Part shown: positions 56,266 to 64,000 of the stretch, piece after piece
Layout of the letters: each line of letters opens with the position of its first letter
How positions within the stretch are numbered: position 1 is the stretch's first letter
NCBI GenBank assembly: GCA_002215645.1
Contig: NGFI01000004.1
Coordinates: 491,244 to 555,243 of the forward strand
DNA length: 64,000 nucleotides
Reading direction: 5' to 3'
From: Gemmatimonadetes bacterium 2013_60CM_65_52
GTDB taxonomy: Bacteria > Gemmatimonadota > Gemmatimonadetes > Gemmatimonadales > Gemmatimonadaceae
The notes under the pieces: model-generated
What the model saw: the letters and a program-made list of their open reading frames with translations, nothing else
What the model was told of the DNA's origin: nothing
Databases searched by the model: none
Translations under genes and position numbers: made by a program

Positions 56266-57459
56266 GTGACTCATCATGCCGACGCAACCCATTCGTTGTC
56301 TCCCCGCGCACCGCACACTCGTGCGCCGCGACGGAGGGGAGTCGCGCTCCCGGTCGCGCTGATGGCCATCGTGCTCATGGCGGCCATGGTGGCGGGAGCG
56401 TCGTATTTCGCGATGCAGAACGGCCGGCAGGCGGACAACACGCGGCGCGTCGAGAAATCGTTCGCGGTGGCGGAGGCGGCGACGGCGGAATTCGTCCGGA
56501 CGTGGACCCCGGCCACGTACAATCTCAAAGCCGTCGGCAGCAACACGCCGTTCTCGCAGGCCACGTCGCCACTCGGTGGAGGCACGTATCAGGGGAGTGT
56601 CACGAAGTTCACGCAGAAGACCTTCCTTCTCGATCTCACTGCGTGGGATTCGGTCAACACCAAGGCGCGTGGCGGCGGTGCCCGTCAGCGCGTTGGTACG
56701 CTCCTGCGGCTGGTGCCCATCAACGTGGACATCCAGTCCGCGCTCACGACGCTTGGTCCGGTGGCCTTTGGCGGCGGTAACGTCTTCATCGAGGGGAACG
56801 ACGCGCTGCCACCGACGTGGCCGAGCACGCAGTGCCCCCCGCTCGGAGCCAACCTGGCCGGCATCCGTTCGCAGAAGATCGGTGACCTTCCGTCCTCGCA
56901 GGGCCAATTTCACGGGGCGCCCGATTCACTCGTTTCGCCGGCACTCGACACGTCGGCGCTGACGCAGTTCGGCACGACGAACTACGTCACGCTTGCCGCG
57001 AGCCGCAACGTCAAGATCACCCCTGGCATGTACGCCACGGGTCCGAATCCCAATTCGGCGACAGGGCCCTGCGTGCCCGGCCAGACGAACTGGGGTGACG
57101 GGCAGACGCTGACCAACGCCTGCGGCAACTATTACCCGATCGTCTATGACTCGGGCGCCGGAACCACGACCATCAGCAGCGGTCAGGGTCAGGGCATCCT
57201 GCTCGTCGATGGCAACTTGACCATCTCCGGTAACTGGACGTTCTGGGGAGTGGTGATCGTGAAGGGCAAGTTGATGACGTCCGGCGCCGCGTCGCCGAAG
57301 ATCTACGGTGCGGTGCTGGCGGGCGGCATCGACTTCACCAGCACGTCGGGCAGCGGCAGCGCCGTGGTGAACTACTCGTCGTGCTCGGTGAGCCGCTCGC
57401 TGGACGCGAACGGCATGGCCACGCCCGTGCGATCACGAGGATTCATTCGGATGCAGTGA
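56266..57459 (+). CDS. PilX-like pilus assembly protein
   Basis: A 397-residue protein with an N-terminal basic stretch (RAPRRRGVALPVALMAIVLMAA) and a transmembrane helix, lacking the strict prepilin Glu at +5 but with the PilX-type layout. The C-terminal part has a beta-helix-like run (GILLVDGNLTISGNW, then FWGVVIVKGKLM), as in DUF7305-like or PilX C-terminal domains. GTG at 56266 has aggagg at good spacing, 8 bases after the PilW stop. Last gene of the pseudopilin operon. Confidence 0.75.
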   Translation: MTHHADATHSLSPRAPHTRAPRRRGVALPVALMAIVLMAAMVAGASYFAMQNGRQADNTRRVEKSFAVAEAATAEFVRTWTPATYNLKAVGSNTPFSQATSPLGGGTYQGSVTKFTQKTFLLDLTAWDSVNTKARGGGARQRVGTLLRLVPINVDIQSALTTLGPVAFGGGNVFIEGNDALPPTWPSTQCPPLGANLAGIRSQKIGDLPSSQGQFHGAPDSLVSPALDTSALTQFGTTNYVTLAASRNVKITPGMYATGPNPNSATGPCVPGQTNWGDGQTLTNACGNYYPIVYDSGAGTTTISSGQGQGILLVDGNLTISGNWTFWGVVIVKGKLMTSGAASPKIYGAVLAGGIDFTSTSGSGSAVVNYSSCSVSRSLDANGMATPVRSRGFIRMQ

Positions 57460-57487
57460 ACGGTGGACGGTCTGACGCCGCGGTTCG

Positions 57488-58108
57488 TCAGACCGTCAGC
57501 TCCACCTGGTCCTCGTCGCGCCTCGGCACCGTGTGACACGCGCGGCAACGCGCCTCGTAGCTTTCCTGGCCGCCGACCATGATCGTTGGCGAGTCCCAGC
57601 GGGCGGGCACTCCTTCGATGAGCCGCTGATTGCGGCTCGCGGGGTTGCCGCATTTCACGCAGATGGCGTGCAGCTTGTCCACCTGCTCCGCGACCGCGAG
57701 CAACTGCGGCATCGGCCCGAACGGCTCGCCGCGAAAGTCCGTATCGGCGCCGGCGAGAATCACGCGCCGGCCGCCCGCCGCGAGATCCGTGGCGAGTCGC
57801 ACGATGCCGGACGGCATGAACTGCGCCTCGTCAATAGCGACGACCTGCGTATCCGGAAGCAGCGCGCGCGCGATCTGCTCCGGTGAATCGACCGGCACGG
57901 CTTCCACCGTGCGGCCATCGTGGCTCGACACGTGGTAGAGGCCCGTGTAGCGCTCGTCGAGATGCGACTTGAACACCTGCACGCGCTTGCGGGCGATGAG
58001 CGCCCGCCGCACGCGACGAATGAGCTCCTCGCTCTTTCCGCTGAACATCACGCCGCAGATGACTTCGATCCACCCGCCGGCGCCCGCGGGGTACATGTCG
58101 CCGATCAC
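57488..58108 (-). CDS. tdk: Thymidine kinase
   Basis: A 206-residue class II thymidine kinase for pyrimidine salvage. Walker A is [14 protein letters not shown], the catalytic Glu is in IDEAQFMP, and the zinc ribbon has CVKC and CRAC. The GTG at 58108 overlaps the stop of the DEAD-like gene (GTGA), so the two are coupled; the ATG four codons on is a possible alternative. The C-terminal tail DEDQVELTV is short. It converges on the pilus operon with a 28-base gap. Confidence 0.93.
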   Translation of the reverse strand: MIGDMYPAGAGGWIEVICGVMFSGKSEELIRRVRRALIARKRVQVFKSHLDERYTGLYHVSSHDGRTVEAVPVDSPEQIARALLPDTQVVAIDEAQFMPSGIVRLATDLAAGGRRVILAGADTDFRGEPFGPMPQLLAVAEQVDKLHAICVKCGNPASRNQRLIEGVPARWDSPTIMVGGQESYEARCRACHTVPRRDEDQVELTV

Positions 58109-59637
58109 GTTTCGTGTCGCGGCCCGCGTGGCCGCCCGGGCCGGTCGTTGCGATCGCGATTCGGGCGCTCGCGGTCATTCCGCCGCGCTCCGCCCTGTGG
58201 TGGACCACGCCGTGCGCCACGGTCGGACTTGTCGAATGGGCGAGGAGAGCGCTCGCCACGCGGTGCGCGTGCATCGCGCGGCTGGTCCATGCGAGCCTGC
58301 ACCTTTCGCCCACGCAGCGCGGCGCCCGTGAGCTTGCCGACGACGAGCTGCGCAGCGGCCTCCGCGACCTCGACGATGGAATGCGTGTCGCGCACCTCGA
58401 TGCGTCCGACCTGCGAGCCGGGTATGCCCGCCTCCGACGTGATCAGCGCAATGATCTCCTGCGCTCGCGCTCCGTCCCGCTCGCCAACGTTGACGAAGAG
58501 TTTCTGCATCGGAGCGGACGGCGTCGTGGCAGCGGCTGGCCTCGAGGGTCTCTGCTGCTCGAGCATCCGAAGTGTCGCGGCCGCGATCTCGATGCCGTCG
58601 AACTCGGCCAGCAGCGGCTCGAGTGTCAACAGCTCGCGATGCAGGTCGCCGGAGGACAACGTCTCGCGAATCGCGCCGCGCACCGCTGCATCCTTTCCGC
58701 GGGCGCGCTCCGTGGCCTCCAGCAGGGTCAACGGGCTCAGCGTCCCTCCGGACGTCAGGGCGCGCAGGCTTCCGAGTTGCGAGGGCGGCACCAACGCGTA
58801 GAGCTTGCGTCCCTTCGTTCCCGCCAGCGCACGGATTTCTTCCTTCGTGGTCGGCAGTTCAAGGAGAATGAGCGGATCCGTGCCCGCCTCCGCCGCCGGA
58901 TCCGCAAGCGCAACGGCATGCTTCGCGTATCCCAGCGCTCTCCCAACGCGAAGTGCCTCGTCGCGCAGTGCCTGCGACCGCGCAAAGATCTCCGCCCGTG
59001 GAAAATCCATGACGTCGAGCACTCTGCGCAGCATTTCCACGCGCGCCGCGGGCGTGGTGGTCACGTACTCCACCGACAGCGAAGCGCCCGGCTCCGCGGG
59101 TGTCTCCACGGCGCGTCGCGCGCGACGTGCATATCGCTCAATGAGCGTCTCATAGGCCGCATTGAGCTCGCCAGCCAGCACCACGCGCGCGCCCTCCTTG
59201 GGCAGCTCGCTCAACAGATTCTCGAGCGACGCGGCGTCCGGCGTGCCGAGGATGGGATCGAGCCACGCGAACAGCACGGCGCGAACGCCCTGCGGTTTCA
59301 GCGCAGAGCTCTGAAGCAGCGACACCAGATCCGCTGGGGCGCCGCTGACCACATGCGCAGGCGCCGAGCGCAACAGCCGCGAGGCTCGCGGACTGGCCGT
59401 GGCCGGAAGCACGCTGATGTCGCGGTCGCCGACGAGCGAGACGATGGCGTTGGACGCGGTCGTTGCGCCTTCCCCGTCGCTCGTGAGGACGATGAGCTGC
59501 GTTTCCGCGCGCGAGGGATCAATCCGGTCGAGGAGAGCCGCTACGACCGAGGATGCCGTGGACCAATCCATCGGCATCACGTGCACTGCGTTCTGTCCGC
59601 GGGTCACACCCGACGGCTCTTTTACGTCCACTTCCAC
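58105..59637 (-). CDS. Decayed DEAD-box-like protein with DbpA RNA-binding domain
   Basis: A 510-residue protein with the DEAD-box layout but the catalytic motifs gone. The Walker A place reads [17 protein letters not shown] is AWLD (124-127) in [13 protein letters not shown]; the SAT motif is AGEL; HRIGRTGR is missing. The DbpA RNA-binding domain at residues 377-451 looks intact ([20 protein letters not shown]). The end is an Arg-rich RGG-like tail. It may bind rRNA without ATP-driven unwinding. I chose GTG 59637, which has GGAG 6 bases before it and covers the helicase-like N-terminus; the ATG at 59577 would cut it. The longer frame to 60039 is spurious. Confidence 0.75.
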   Translation of the reverse strand: MEVDVKEPSGVTRGQNAVHVMPMDWSTASSVVAALLDRIDPSRAETQLIVLTSDGEGATTASNAIVSLVGDRDISVLPATASPRASRLLRSAPAHVVSGAPADLVSLLQSSALKPQGVRAVLFAWLDPILGTPDAASLENLLSELPKEGARVVLAGELNAAYETLIERYARRARRAVETPAEPGASLSVEYVTTTPAARVEMLRRVLDVMDFPRAEIFARSQALRDEALRVGRALGYAKHAVALADPAAEAGTDPLILLELPTTKEEIRALAGTKGRKLYALVPPSQLGSLRALTSGGTLSPLTLLEATERARGKDAAVRGAIRETLSSGDLHRELLTLEPLLAEFDGIEIAAATLRMLEQQRPSRPAAATTPSAPMQKLFVNVGERDGARAQEIIALITSEAGIPGSQVGRIEVRDTHSIVEVAEAAAQLVVGKLTGAALRGRKVQARMDQPRDARAPRGERSPRPFDKSDRGARRGPPQGGARRNDRERPNRDRNDRPGRPRGPRHET

Positions 59638-59811
59638 CGGAAACTCCGTGCGTGGGCCGGGCGGCACGCGGCGCGCCCTCGAGTTGTCAACGAGTCCGGA
59701 AGTTAGTTGCGGCGCGCGCTGCCGGCCACTCGATCGCTCCGCCCCTGTCTTGCCGTTGCCGGGCGCGGTATTGTTCCCGCGAAACCCGGCATCCCAACGG
59801 AGGGGCCGCTC

Positions 59812-60312
59812 GTGAACGTCGCCGTACAGGTCGAGCCCAATGCGGATGTGCCGCCGTCGGTTGAGTATCGCTGGGATGCCGACACCGACATCCTCATCGC
59901 GCGACTCGACGGCGACGGCGCGCATGGCGGCATGTCCGGCTCGGTCGAGCTGGAAGGGAACGACGGCTCGTGGCTCATCCTCGACGTGGCGTCCGGCCGC
60001 ATTCGGGCTGTGGAGGTGGCGGTCTGGCCAGCCATGCACAAGCGCGCGTCGCTCGCTCCTCCGTCGCCGGTGGAGGACGCACGCGTCGTCATTCCATCGC
60101 GCGTGTCGCAGCCCGGTATTGCGTCACTCGAGGTGGACACATCGCTCACCGCCGAATCCGATGACGGCGAGGCCACCATCCACTTCTGGCTTGGCAGCCG
60201 CCGGGGCGTGCGGACCGTCCGAATCGCGCGCGACCTGTTGCTCGACGTGGACCCGCAGAGCCGCATCGCCGGCCTGTGGATGCTGAACGTGCCGCCCTTT
60301 CCCTCCACCTGA
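59812..60312 (+). CDS. Conserved protein of unknown function
   Basis: A 166-residue, soluble, acidic protein with no signal or helix. The GTG at 59812 has ggagggg upstream. Sequence YRWDADTDILIARLDGD and LEGNDGSWLILDVASGRI are beta-rich; EATIHFWLGSRRGVRTVRI follows. I recognise no family. The AsnC-like gene follows after 7 bases on the same strand. The 174 bases between its start and the divergent DEAD-like gene are available for promoters. Confidence 0.6.
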   Translation: MNVAVQVEPNADVPPSVEYRWDADTDILIARLDGDGAHGGMSGSVELEGNDGSWLILDVASGRIRAVEVAVWPAMHKRASLAPPSPVEDARVVIPSRVSQPGIASLEVDTSLTAESDDGEATIHFWLGSRRGVRTVRIARDLLLDVDPQSRIAGLWMLNVPPFPST

Positions 60313-60319
60313 TGTCGCC

Positions 60320-60598
60320 GTGATCACCACCATCGTTCTCATTCGCGCCGAGCCCGCGTCCATTCCCGCGGCGGCGCAGTACATCGCGGAAATCGACGGA
60401 GTGACCGACGTCTACTCGGTGAGCGGCGATTGGGATCTCGTCGCGATCGTGCGCGTGCCGGAATACGATCAGATCGCGCGCGTCGTGACGGAGAAGTTTC
60501 CCCTCGTGCCCGGGCTGCAGCGGACGCAGACCCTCACGGCGTTTCGCGCCTACTCGAAGAAGGATCTTCAGCAGGCCTGGGACATCGGCGTCGAATAG
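60320..60598 (+). CDS. Stand-alone Lrp/AsnC ligand-binding (RAM) domain protein
   Basis: A 92-residue protein that is only the RAM domain: AYVLIRAEP-like opening (TIVLIRAEPASIPAAA), VSGDWDLVAIVRVPEYDQIA and RTQTLTAFRAY. There is no helix-turn-helix. Such short proteins form oligomers that bind amino acids and may modulate full-length Lrp-family regulators. GTG at 60320, 7 bases after the previous gene, so the two are likely in one transcript. Confidence 0.85.
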   Translation: MITTIVLIRAEPASIPAAAQYIAEIDGVTDVYSVSGDWDLVAIVRVPEYDQIARVVTEKFPLVPGLQRTQTLTAFRAYSKKDLQQAWDIGVE

Positions 60599-60672
60599 CG
60601 CGCGCCGTGCTTGTCGCCGCCTGAAGCGGCCATTAGGATGCGGGAAGTGACACGAGGTCCGGGGACAGCGCG

Positions 60673-61638
60673 ATGATGAGCGCGGAATCGCTGCGGCGCG
60701 AATTGGCGGCGCTCCTTCCCGGGGCGCGGGCGACGTCCGGTGACGCCACGCTGGAGTTGATGTCGTCGGCCATCGATCCGCCCCGCCTCATCGGAGCAGG
60801 TGTCGTGGAAGATCCCGCGATGATGGCGCATCGTATCAACGGAGCGCCGACCGGTGGCTTTCGTGCGTTCCTCGACGGCACGCAGAGAAGCCGTACCGTG
60901 TCCTACGTCGGCAACGTGCCCATCGTGCACGGTGTCGTTTCGGCGGTCGCGCGTGAGCGGCGCGGCCGGCGCCTGCACACGTGGAGCGTACCACTCGTGG
61001 AGGAGCGCATCTATGCTCCGCGGTCACTGCTCGGGAATGCCGCCTGGGACGCCCTGTGCACCCGCTTTCGCGACACACTGGTCGATTGCACGGAGCAGGA
61101 CGACAGCGCCGCGCATCCGTACGCAATGCGCGATGCCGCCTACCATAAAGTACAGGCTGACCGTGAGGTGCTCGAGCAACGTCTCGCGGAGCGGTGGTGC
61201 TCCCTCGAGAACGACGCGCTATTCGTCGATGGCAGCATCAGTGGCTCGGACACCGTAGCGAAATCCGCGTGTGCGGTTGGCGTCGTGAAGAGTCACCGCA
61301 CCATCTATGCGGCGGCTCGCGATCTATCCGTCGTGCTCGGCCTCCGCGCCGGAGAACGCACGAGCGTGTTTCGGGTGACATCGCAGAAACGCACCACCGT
61401 GGCGAGCTGGTATCTCCGCATGCGCGATCCGGCGGAGCACGACCCCATGTGGGGACTCGTGCGTGCGGAGATCGCGTACGCCGACGAACGGCTCGCCGAG
61501 CGGCTCGCCGAGCGCGCGAACGAAGTCTCCCGCTGGATTCTCGCCGAGACCTCGCCGCTCGCGCTGCCCGACGGACGGTGGGACACCATGGTCTATGGAA
61601 TCCGCGATTGTGAGGAATATCTGAGGGCGCTCGCATGA
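60673..61638 (+). CDS. NurA-domain nuclease, partner of HerA
   Basis: A 321-residue NurA-like protein. Two acidic metal-binding motifs typical of the NurA fold are visible: FLDGTQRS (D68) and LFVDGSISG (D186). NurA proteins are 5'-3' exonucleases that act with HerA in DNA-end resection in archaea and some bacteria. The next gene, a HerA-like ATPase, overlaps the stop by 4 bases (ATGA), a strong sign of one complex. An ATG pair starts at 60673, with GGGGA upstream. Whether the role is repair or phage defence is not shown. Confidence 0.75.
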   Translation: MMSAESLRRELAALLPGARATSGDATLELMSSAIDPPRLIGAGVVEDPAMMAHRINGAPTGGFRAFLDGTQRSRTVSYVGNVPIVHGVVSAVARERRGRRLHTWSVPLVEERIYAPRSLLGNAAWDALCTRFRDTLVDCTEQDDSAAHPYAMRDAAYHKVQADREVLEQRLAERWCSLENDALFVDGSISGSDTVAKSACAVGVVKSHRTIYAAARDLSVVLGLRAGERTSVFRVTSQKRTTVASWYLRMRDPAEHDPMWGLVRAEIAYADERLAERLAERANEVSRWILAETSPLALPDGRWDTMVYGIRDCEEYLRALA

Positions 61639-63596
61639 TCATGGGCAAACCGACCGCGCTCGGACGCGTCGTGGCCACGGAGCGGCGTCCCAATACGCCG
61701 CATGAATTCCATTTCTGGACGTCGCTCGATTCGCCGGTCGGCATCGGCACGATCGTGCGCGTGGAAGGCCGCGACGCCGTGAATGGCGTGGTGCCTCGTG
61801 TGTTCGGCATCGTCACCGAGGGCTTCAGCTGGACGGATCTCGCGTCACCCATGCACGACGTCATGGGACACGACGGCAATCCCGCGGACGACCCACCGTT
61901 CCAGACCACGCGATCCGAGATCCGGTTATACACGGCGGCGGTGCTGCGCCACATACCCGAAGAGCCGCTTCAGCCCGTGCCCATGGGCACCGTGTATCTC
62001 GCGGATGAAACCGACGTGGCCGTCGCGCTGCGTATGGACGGATACCTGAAGGAGGGGTCGCGCACGGGCATTCCGATCGGCGTCTATCGGGCCGGCGGTA
62101 CGGACTCGGTCATCTATCTCGACGCCGACTTCCTGCTCGGACCCGAAGCGGCGCACATGAACATCAGCGGCGTGTCGGGCCTGGCGACGAAGACGAGCGC
62201 GGTCGAGTGGCTCCTGCAATCCATCTTCGCGCATGCGCCGGCGCAGAAGGGGAGTGTGGCGGCCGTCTGCTTCAACGTGAAGGGGCCGGACCTCTGCTTC
62301 CTCGATCAACCGGGCGAGATCGACGAAGCCGATCGTCGGCTCTATGAGCAGTGCGGTGTGGCGCCGGAGCCGTTTCAGAACGCGCAGTACTACGCGCCGT
62401 ACAAGTCGGACGGCGTTTCCCTGAACACGCTGCGCAGCAACGAGCAACTCCTCGAGAATGTCTCGCCGCTGACGTGGGGCTTGCGCGAGGTCCTTCAGTA
62501 CGCCGAAGTCCTGTTGAACAAGGACGACGTGGACGCGAAGGCCGACGCGCTCATCGACTTCATCAAGGAGAACGTCCTCGACAAGCGCTTCGCCGACCCA
62601 ATGCTGGAGCGCTCGCACACGGTCGTGTCGTTCGCCGATCTCGACGCGTGGTTCAAGGACGTGCTGCGCAGCCTGGAGCGGAAGGACGACCAGAGCTGGC
62701 GCACGCATCACGTGGCGACCATCCGAAAGGTGCGGAATCGCCTCTCGAACATCTCGTTGCGCTGCAAAGGACTCGTCGCCGACGACGGAGCAGCGAGCGA
62801 CCTCCCGTTCGGGAGCTTTGAGGACCGCACGGTGTATGTGATCGACGTCGCCGGTCTGGAGGAAGACGCGCAGGATCTCGTCTTCGCGCGCGTCGTCACC
62901 AAGCTGCGCGAGCACCTGGAGAAGCACGACCTGGGTGTGCAGCAGGTGGTGGTGTTCGTGGACGAGCTGAACAAGTATGCGCCCGGAGACGGCACGGAGA
63001 CGTATGTCCGCAAGATGCTGCTCGACATCGCCGAACGTGGGCGCTACCTCGGGCTCGTGCTGTTCGGGGCGCAACAGTTCCGCTCACAGGTACACCGGCG
63101 CGTCGTCGGCAACTCGGGTACCGCGGTGTACGGCAGGATGGACGGCGACGAGCTGGCGACCCCGGGGTATTCGGTGTTGAGCCCGGCGATCAAGACGAAG
63201 CTCGCGACTCTCGAGAAGGGCCAGTTGATGGTGCGGCACCCGCATTTCACACAACCGATCTTCGTTCGCTTTCCGCGGCCGGCGATCATGCGCGGACGCG
63301 ATGGCGTACGACAGTATCCTCAGGCGCAGTCTCCATCGTTGCACGCCGCGGTGCTCCGCACGCTGAGGGTTCTCGACGCATCGCTCACGCTCGGCTGGTT
63401 GCAGGACGTGACCGCCCTCGCCACGGACGACGAGATTCTGCGCGCGCGCAACGATGTCGTGCGCACACGTCCCGGCGACGTTCGCAGGGCCTTCGCGGCG
63501 AACTTCCGCGCGACGGTCGCGCCGCGCTCGGCCTCTCGTTCGGAGTCGGTGACGCCGCTGCCGGCCGTGCCCGCCGACGATCCCTACGGATTCTGA
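61635..63596 (+). CDS. HerA-like hexameric ATPase (DUF87), non-canonical Walker A
   Basis: A 653-residue HerA/FtsK-superfamily ATPase. An N-terminal HAS-barrel-like part (GRVVATERRPNTPHEFHFW, VGIGTIVRVEG) precedes the motor. The P-loop at residues 179-188 is GVSGLATKTS, with one residue more between the first Gly and the Lys than the classical motif. Walker B is VVVFVDELNKYAP with D443-E444, and a sensor-like block GLVLFGAQQFRSQV follows. It would be a DNA translocase for the coupled NurA nuclease. The C-terminal 40 residues look disordered. ATG 61635 overlaps the nurA stop. Confidence 0.8.
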   Translation: MIMGKPTALGRVVATERRPNTPHEFHFWTSLDSPVGIGTIVRVEGRDAVNGVVPRVFGIVTEGFSWTDLASPMHDVMGHDGNPADDPPFQTTRSEIRLYTAAVLRHIPEEPLQPVPMGTVYLADETDVAVALRMDGYLKEGSRTGIPIGVYRAGGTDSVIYLDADFLLGPEAAHMNISGVSGLATKTSAVEWLLQSIFAHAPAQKGSVAAVCFNVKGPDLCFLDQPGEIDEADRRLYEQCGVAPEPFQNAQYYAPYKSDGVSLNTLRSNEQLLENVSPLTWGLREVLQYAEVLLNKDDVDAKADALIDFIKENVLDKRFADPMLERSHTVVSFADLDAWFKDVLRSLERKDDQSWRTHHVATIRKVRNRLSNISLRCKGLVADDGAASDLPFGSFEDRTVYVIDVAGLEEDAQDLVFARVVTKLREHLEKHDLGVQQVVVFVDELNKYAPGDGTETYVRKMLLDIAERGRYLGLVLFGAQQFRSQVHRRVVGNSGTAVYGRMDGDELATPGYSVLSPAIKTKLATLEKGQLMVRHPHFTQPIFVRFPRPAIMRGRDGVRQYPQAQSPSLHAAVLRTLRVLDASLTLGWLQDVTALATDDEILRARNDVVRTRPGDVRRAFAANFRATVAPRSASRSESVTPLPAVPADDPYGF

Positions 63597-63609
63597 CGGA
63601 ACCGTATCG

Positions 63610-64000
63610 ATGCGCTGGACCGCGACGTCTGCGGCTCTTTCGCTGGTGCTGGCCGCGGTGTCGCGCGCACAGGAGCCGGCGACCGTGCTGCTTCGTCTTC
63701 ACCCGCGGGTCGGAGACACGCTGCACATGGTGCTCGATCAACGGACAGAGGTAAATGCCGTGCCGGTTGCTGGCGCGCCCGCGTCGGCTCGGCCCGTGAG
63801 GACCGCCATCGCGATTCATTCGCAGACCATCGTGCGGTCGGTGCTTGGCGCGAGCACGGTGGTGGTCACCATCGTCGACTCCGTGCGACTCTCGAGCAGC
63901 GACGCACACGCTGCGGCGCGGGCGGCCGACACGCAGCGCGCCCTCGAGGGGCAGCAGATGGAGCTTCAGCTCGGAGCGGATGGCAGGGTGGAGAGCGCCC
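63610..64000 (+). CDS. N-terminal part of an exported protein, cut by window edge
   Basis: An open frame begins at ATG 63610, 13 bases after herA, and runs to the window end without a stop (130 residues). It has a signal peptide (SAALSLVLAAVSRAQEPA) and then a beta-rich start (VLLRLHPRVGDTLHMVLDQR, IHSQTIVRSVLGASTVVVTI). No family can be named. It may be an unrelated gene in the same transcript. Confidence 0.6.
   Translation, partial: MRWTATSAALSLVLAAVSRAQEPATVLLRLHPRVGDTLHMVLDQRTEVNAVPVAGAPASARPVRTAIAIHSQTIVRSVLGASTVVVTIVDSVRLSSSDAHAAARAADTQRALEGQQMELQLGADGRVESA

Overview
This is a high-GC, densely coded bacterial chromosome segment with short intergenic gaps and many GTG/TTG starts. A Kdo transferase, an Omp85-type barrel, many lipobox lipoproteins and DsbA-like secretion show a Gram-negative (diderm) cell. 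The mix of genes and the style of the secreted proteins suggest Gemmatimonadota, but this is an inference without a marker-gene tree. No rRNA, tRNA, CRISPR array, phage or transposase gene was seen.

Layout. 0-7 kb: end of an unknown gene, a receiver protein, a c-di-GMP phosphodiesterase, waaA, a DsbA-like protein, and a TPM / nucleotidyltransferase / LemA operon. 7-14 kb (minus): packed dnaE-accA-ricT-metG operon. 14-20 kb: a membrane metallopeptidase, a GxxExxY nuclease-like gene between two long palindromes, a polytopic membrane protein and a UvrD-type helicase. 20.6-24 kb: a large Ig-like lipoprotein and a small lipoprotein, converging on two strong terminators. 24-32 kb (minus): thiO, then lipA-pdhA-pdhB-pdhC-lpd-lipB, coupling pyruvate dehydrogenase with the lipoate made for it. 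32-41 kb: a deoxyhypusine-synthase-like gene, GT2-DUF3108, an M28 peptidase, a C26 amidotransferase, a coiled-coil protein with an Omp85-like barrel, and a POT transporter. 41-47 kb (minus): a complete oligopeptide ABC transporter whose genes are almost all coupled. 46.8-51.7 kb: lipoate ligase-like gene, gcvP, gcvH and coaE (glycine cleavage and cofactors). 51.7-57.5 kb: TPR protein, ZU5-like lipoprotein, AraC-type regulator, and a four-gene type IV minor pseudopilin operon. 57.5-64 kb: thymidine kinase, a decayed DEAD-box protein with an intact-looking DbpA RNA-binding domain, two small genes, a NurA-HerA nuclease/ATPase pair, and the start of a secreted protein.

The most unusual material is not classical genes. 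Four copies of a long palindrome built from CACAGAG units occur; two lie in a 177-bp tandem duplication that copied the tail of metG, and two bracket the GxxExxY gene. A separate 8-nt TAGGACAG-type repeat supplies or abuts the stop codons of several unrelated genes. A third, 27-nt-arm inverted repeat supplies the stop codon of the deoxyhypusine-synthase-like gene. The NurA-HerA pair, with a non-canonical Walker A motif, and the DEAD-box pseudo-helicase are the best protein-level candidates for something little described.
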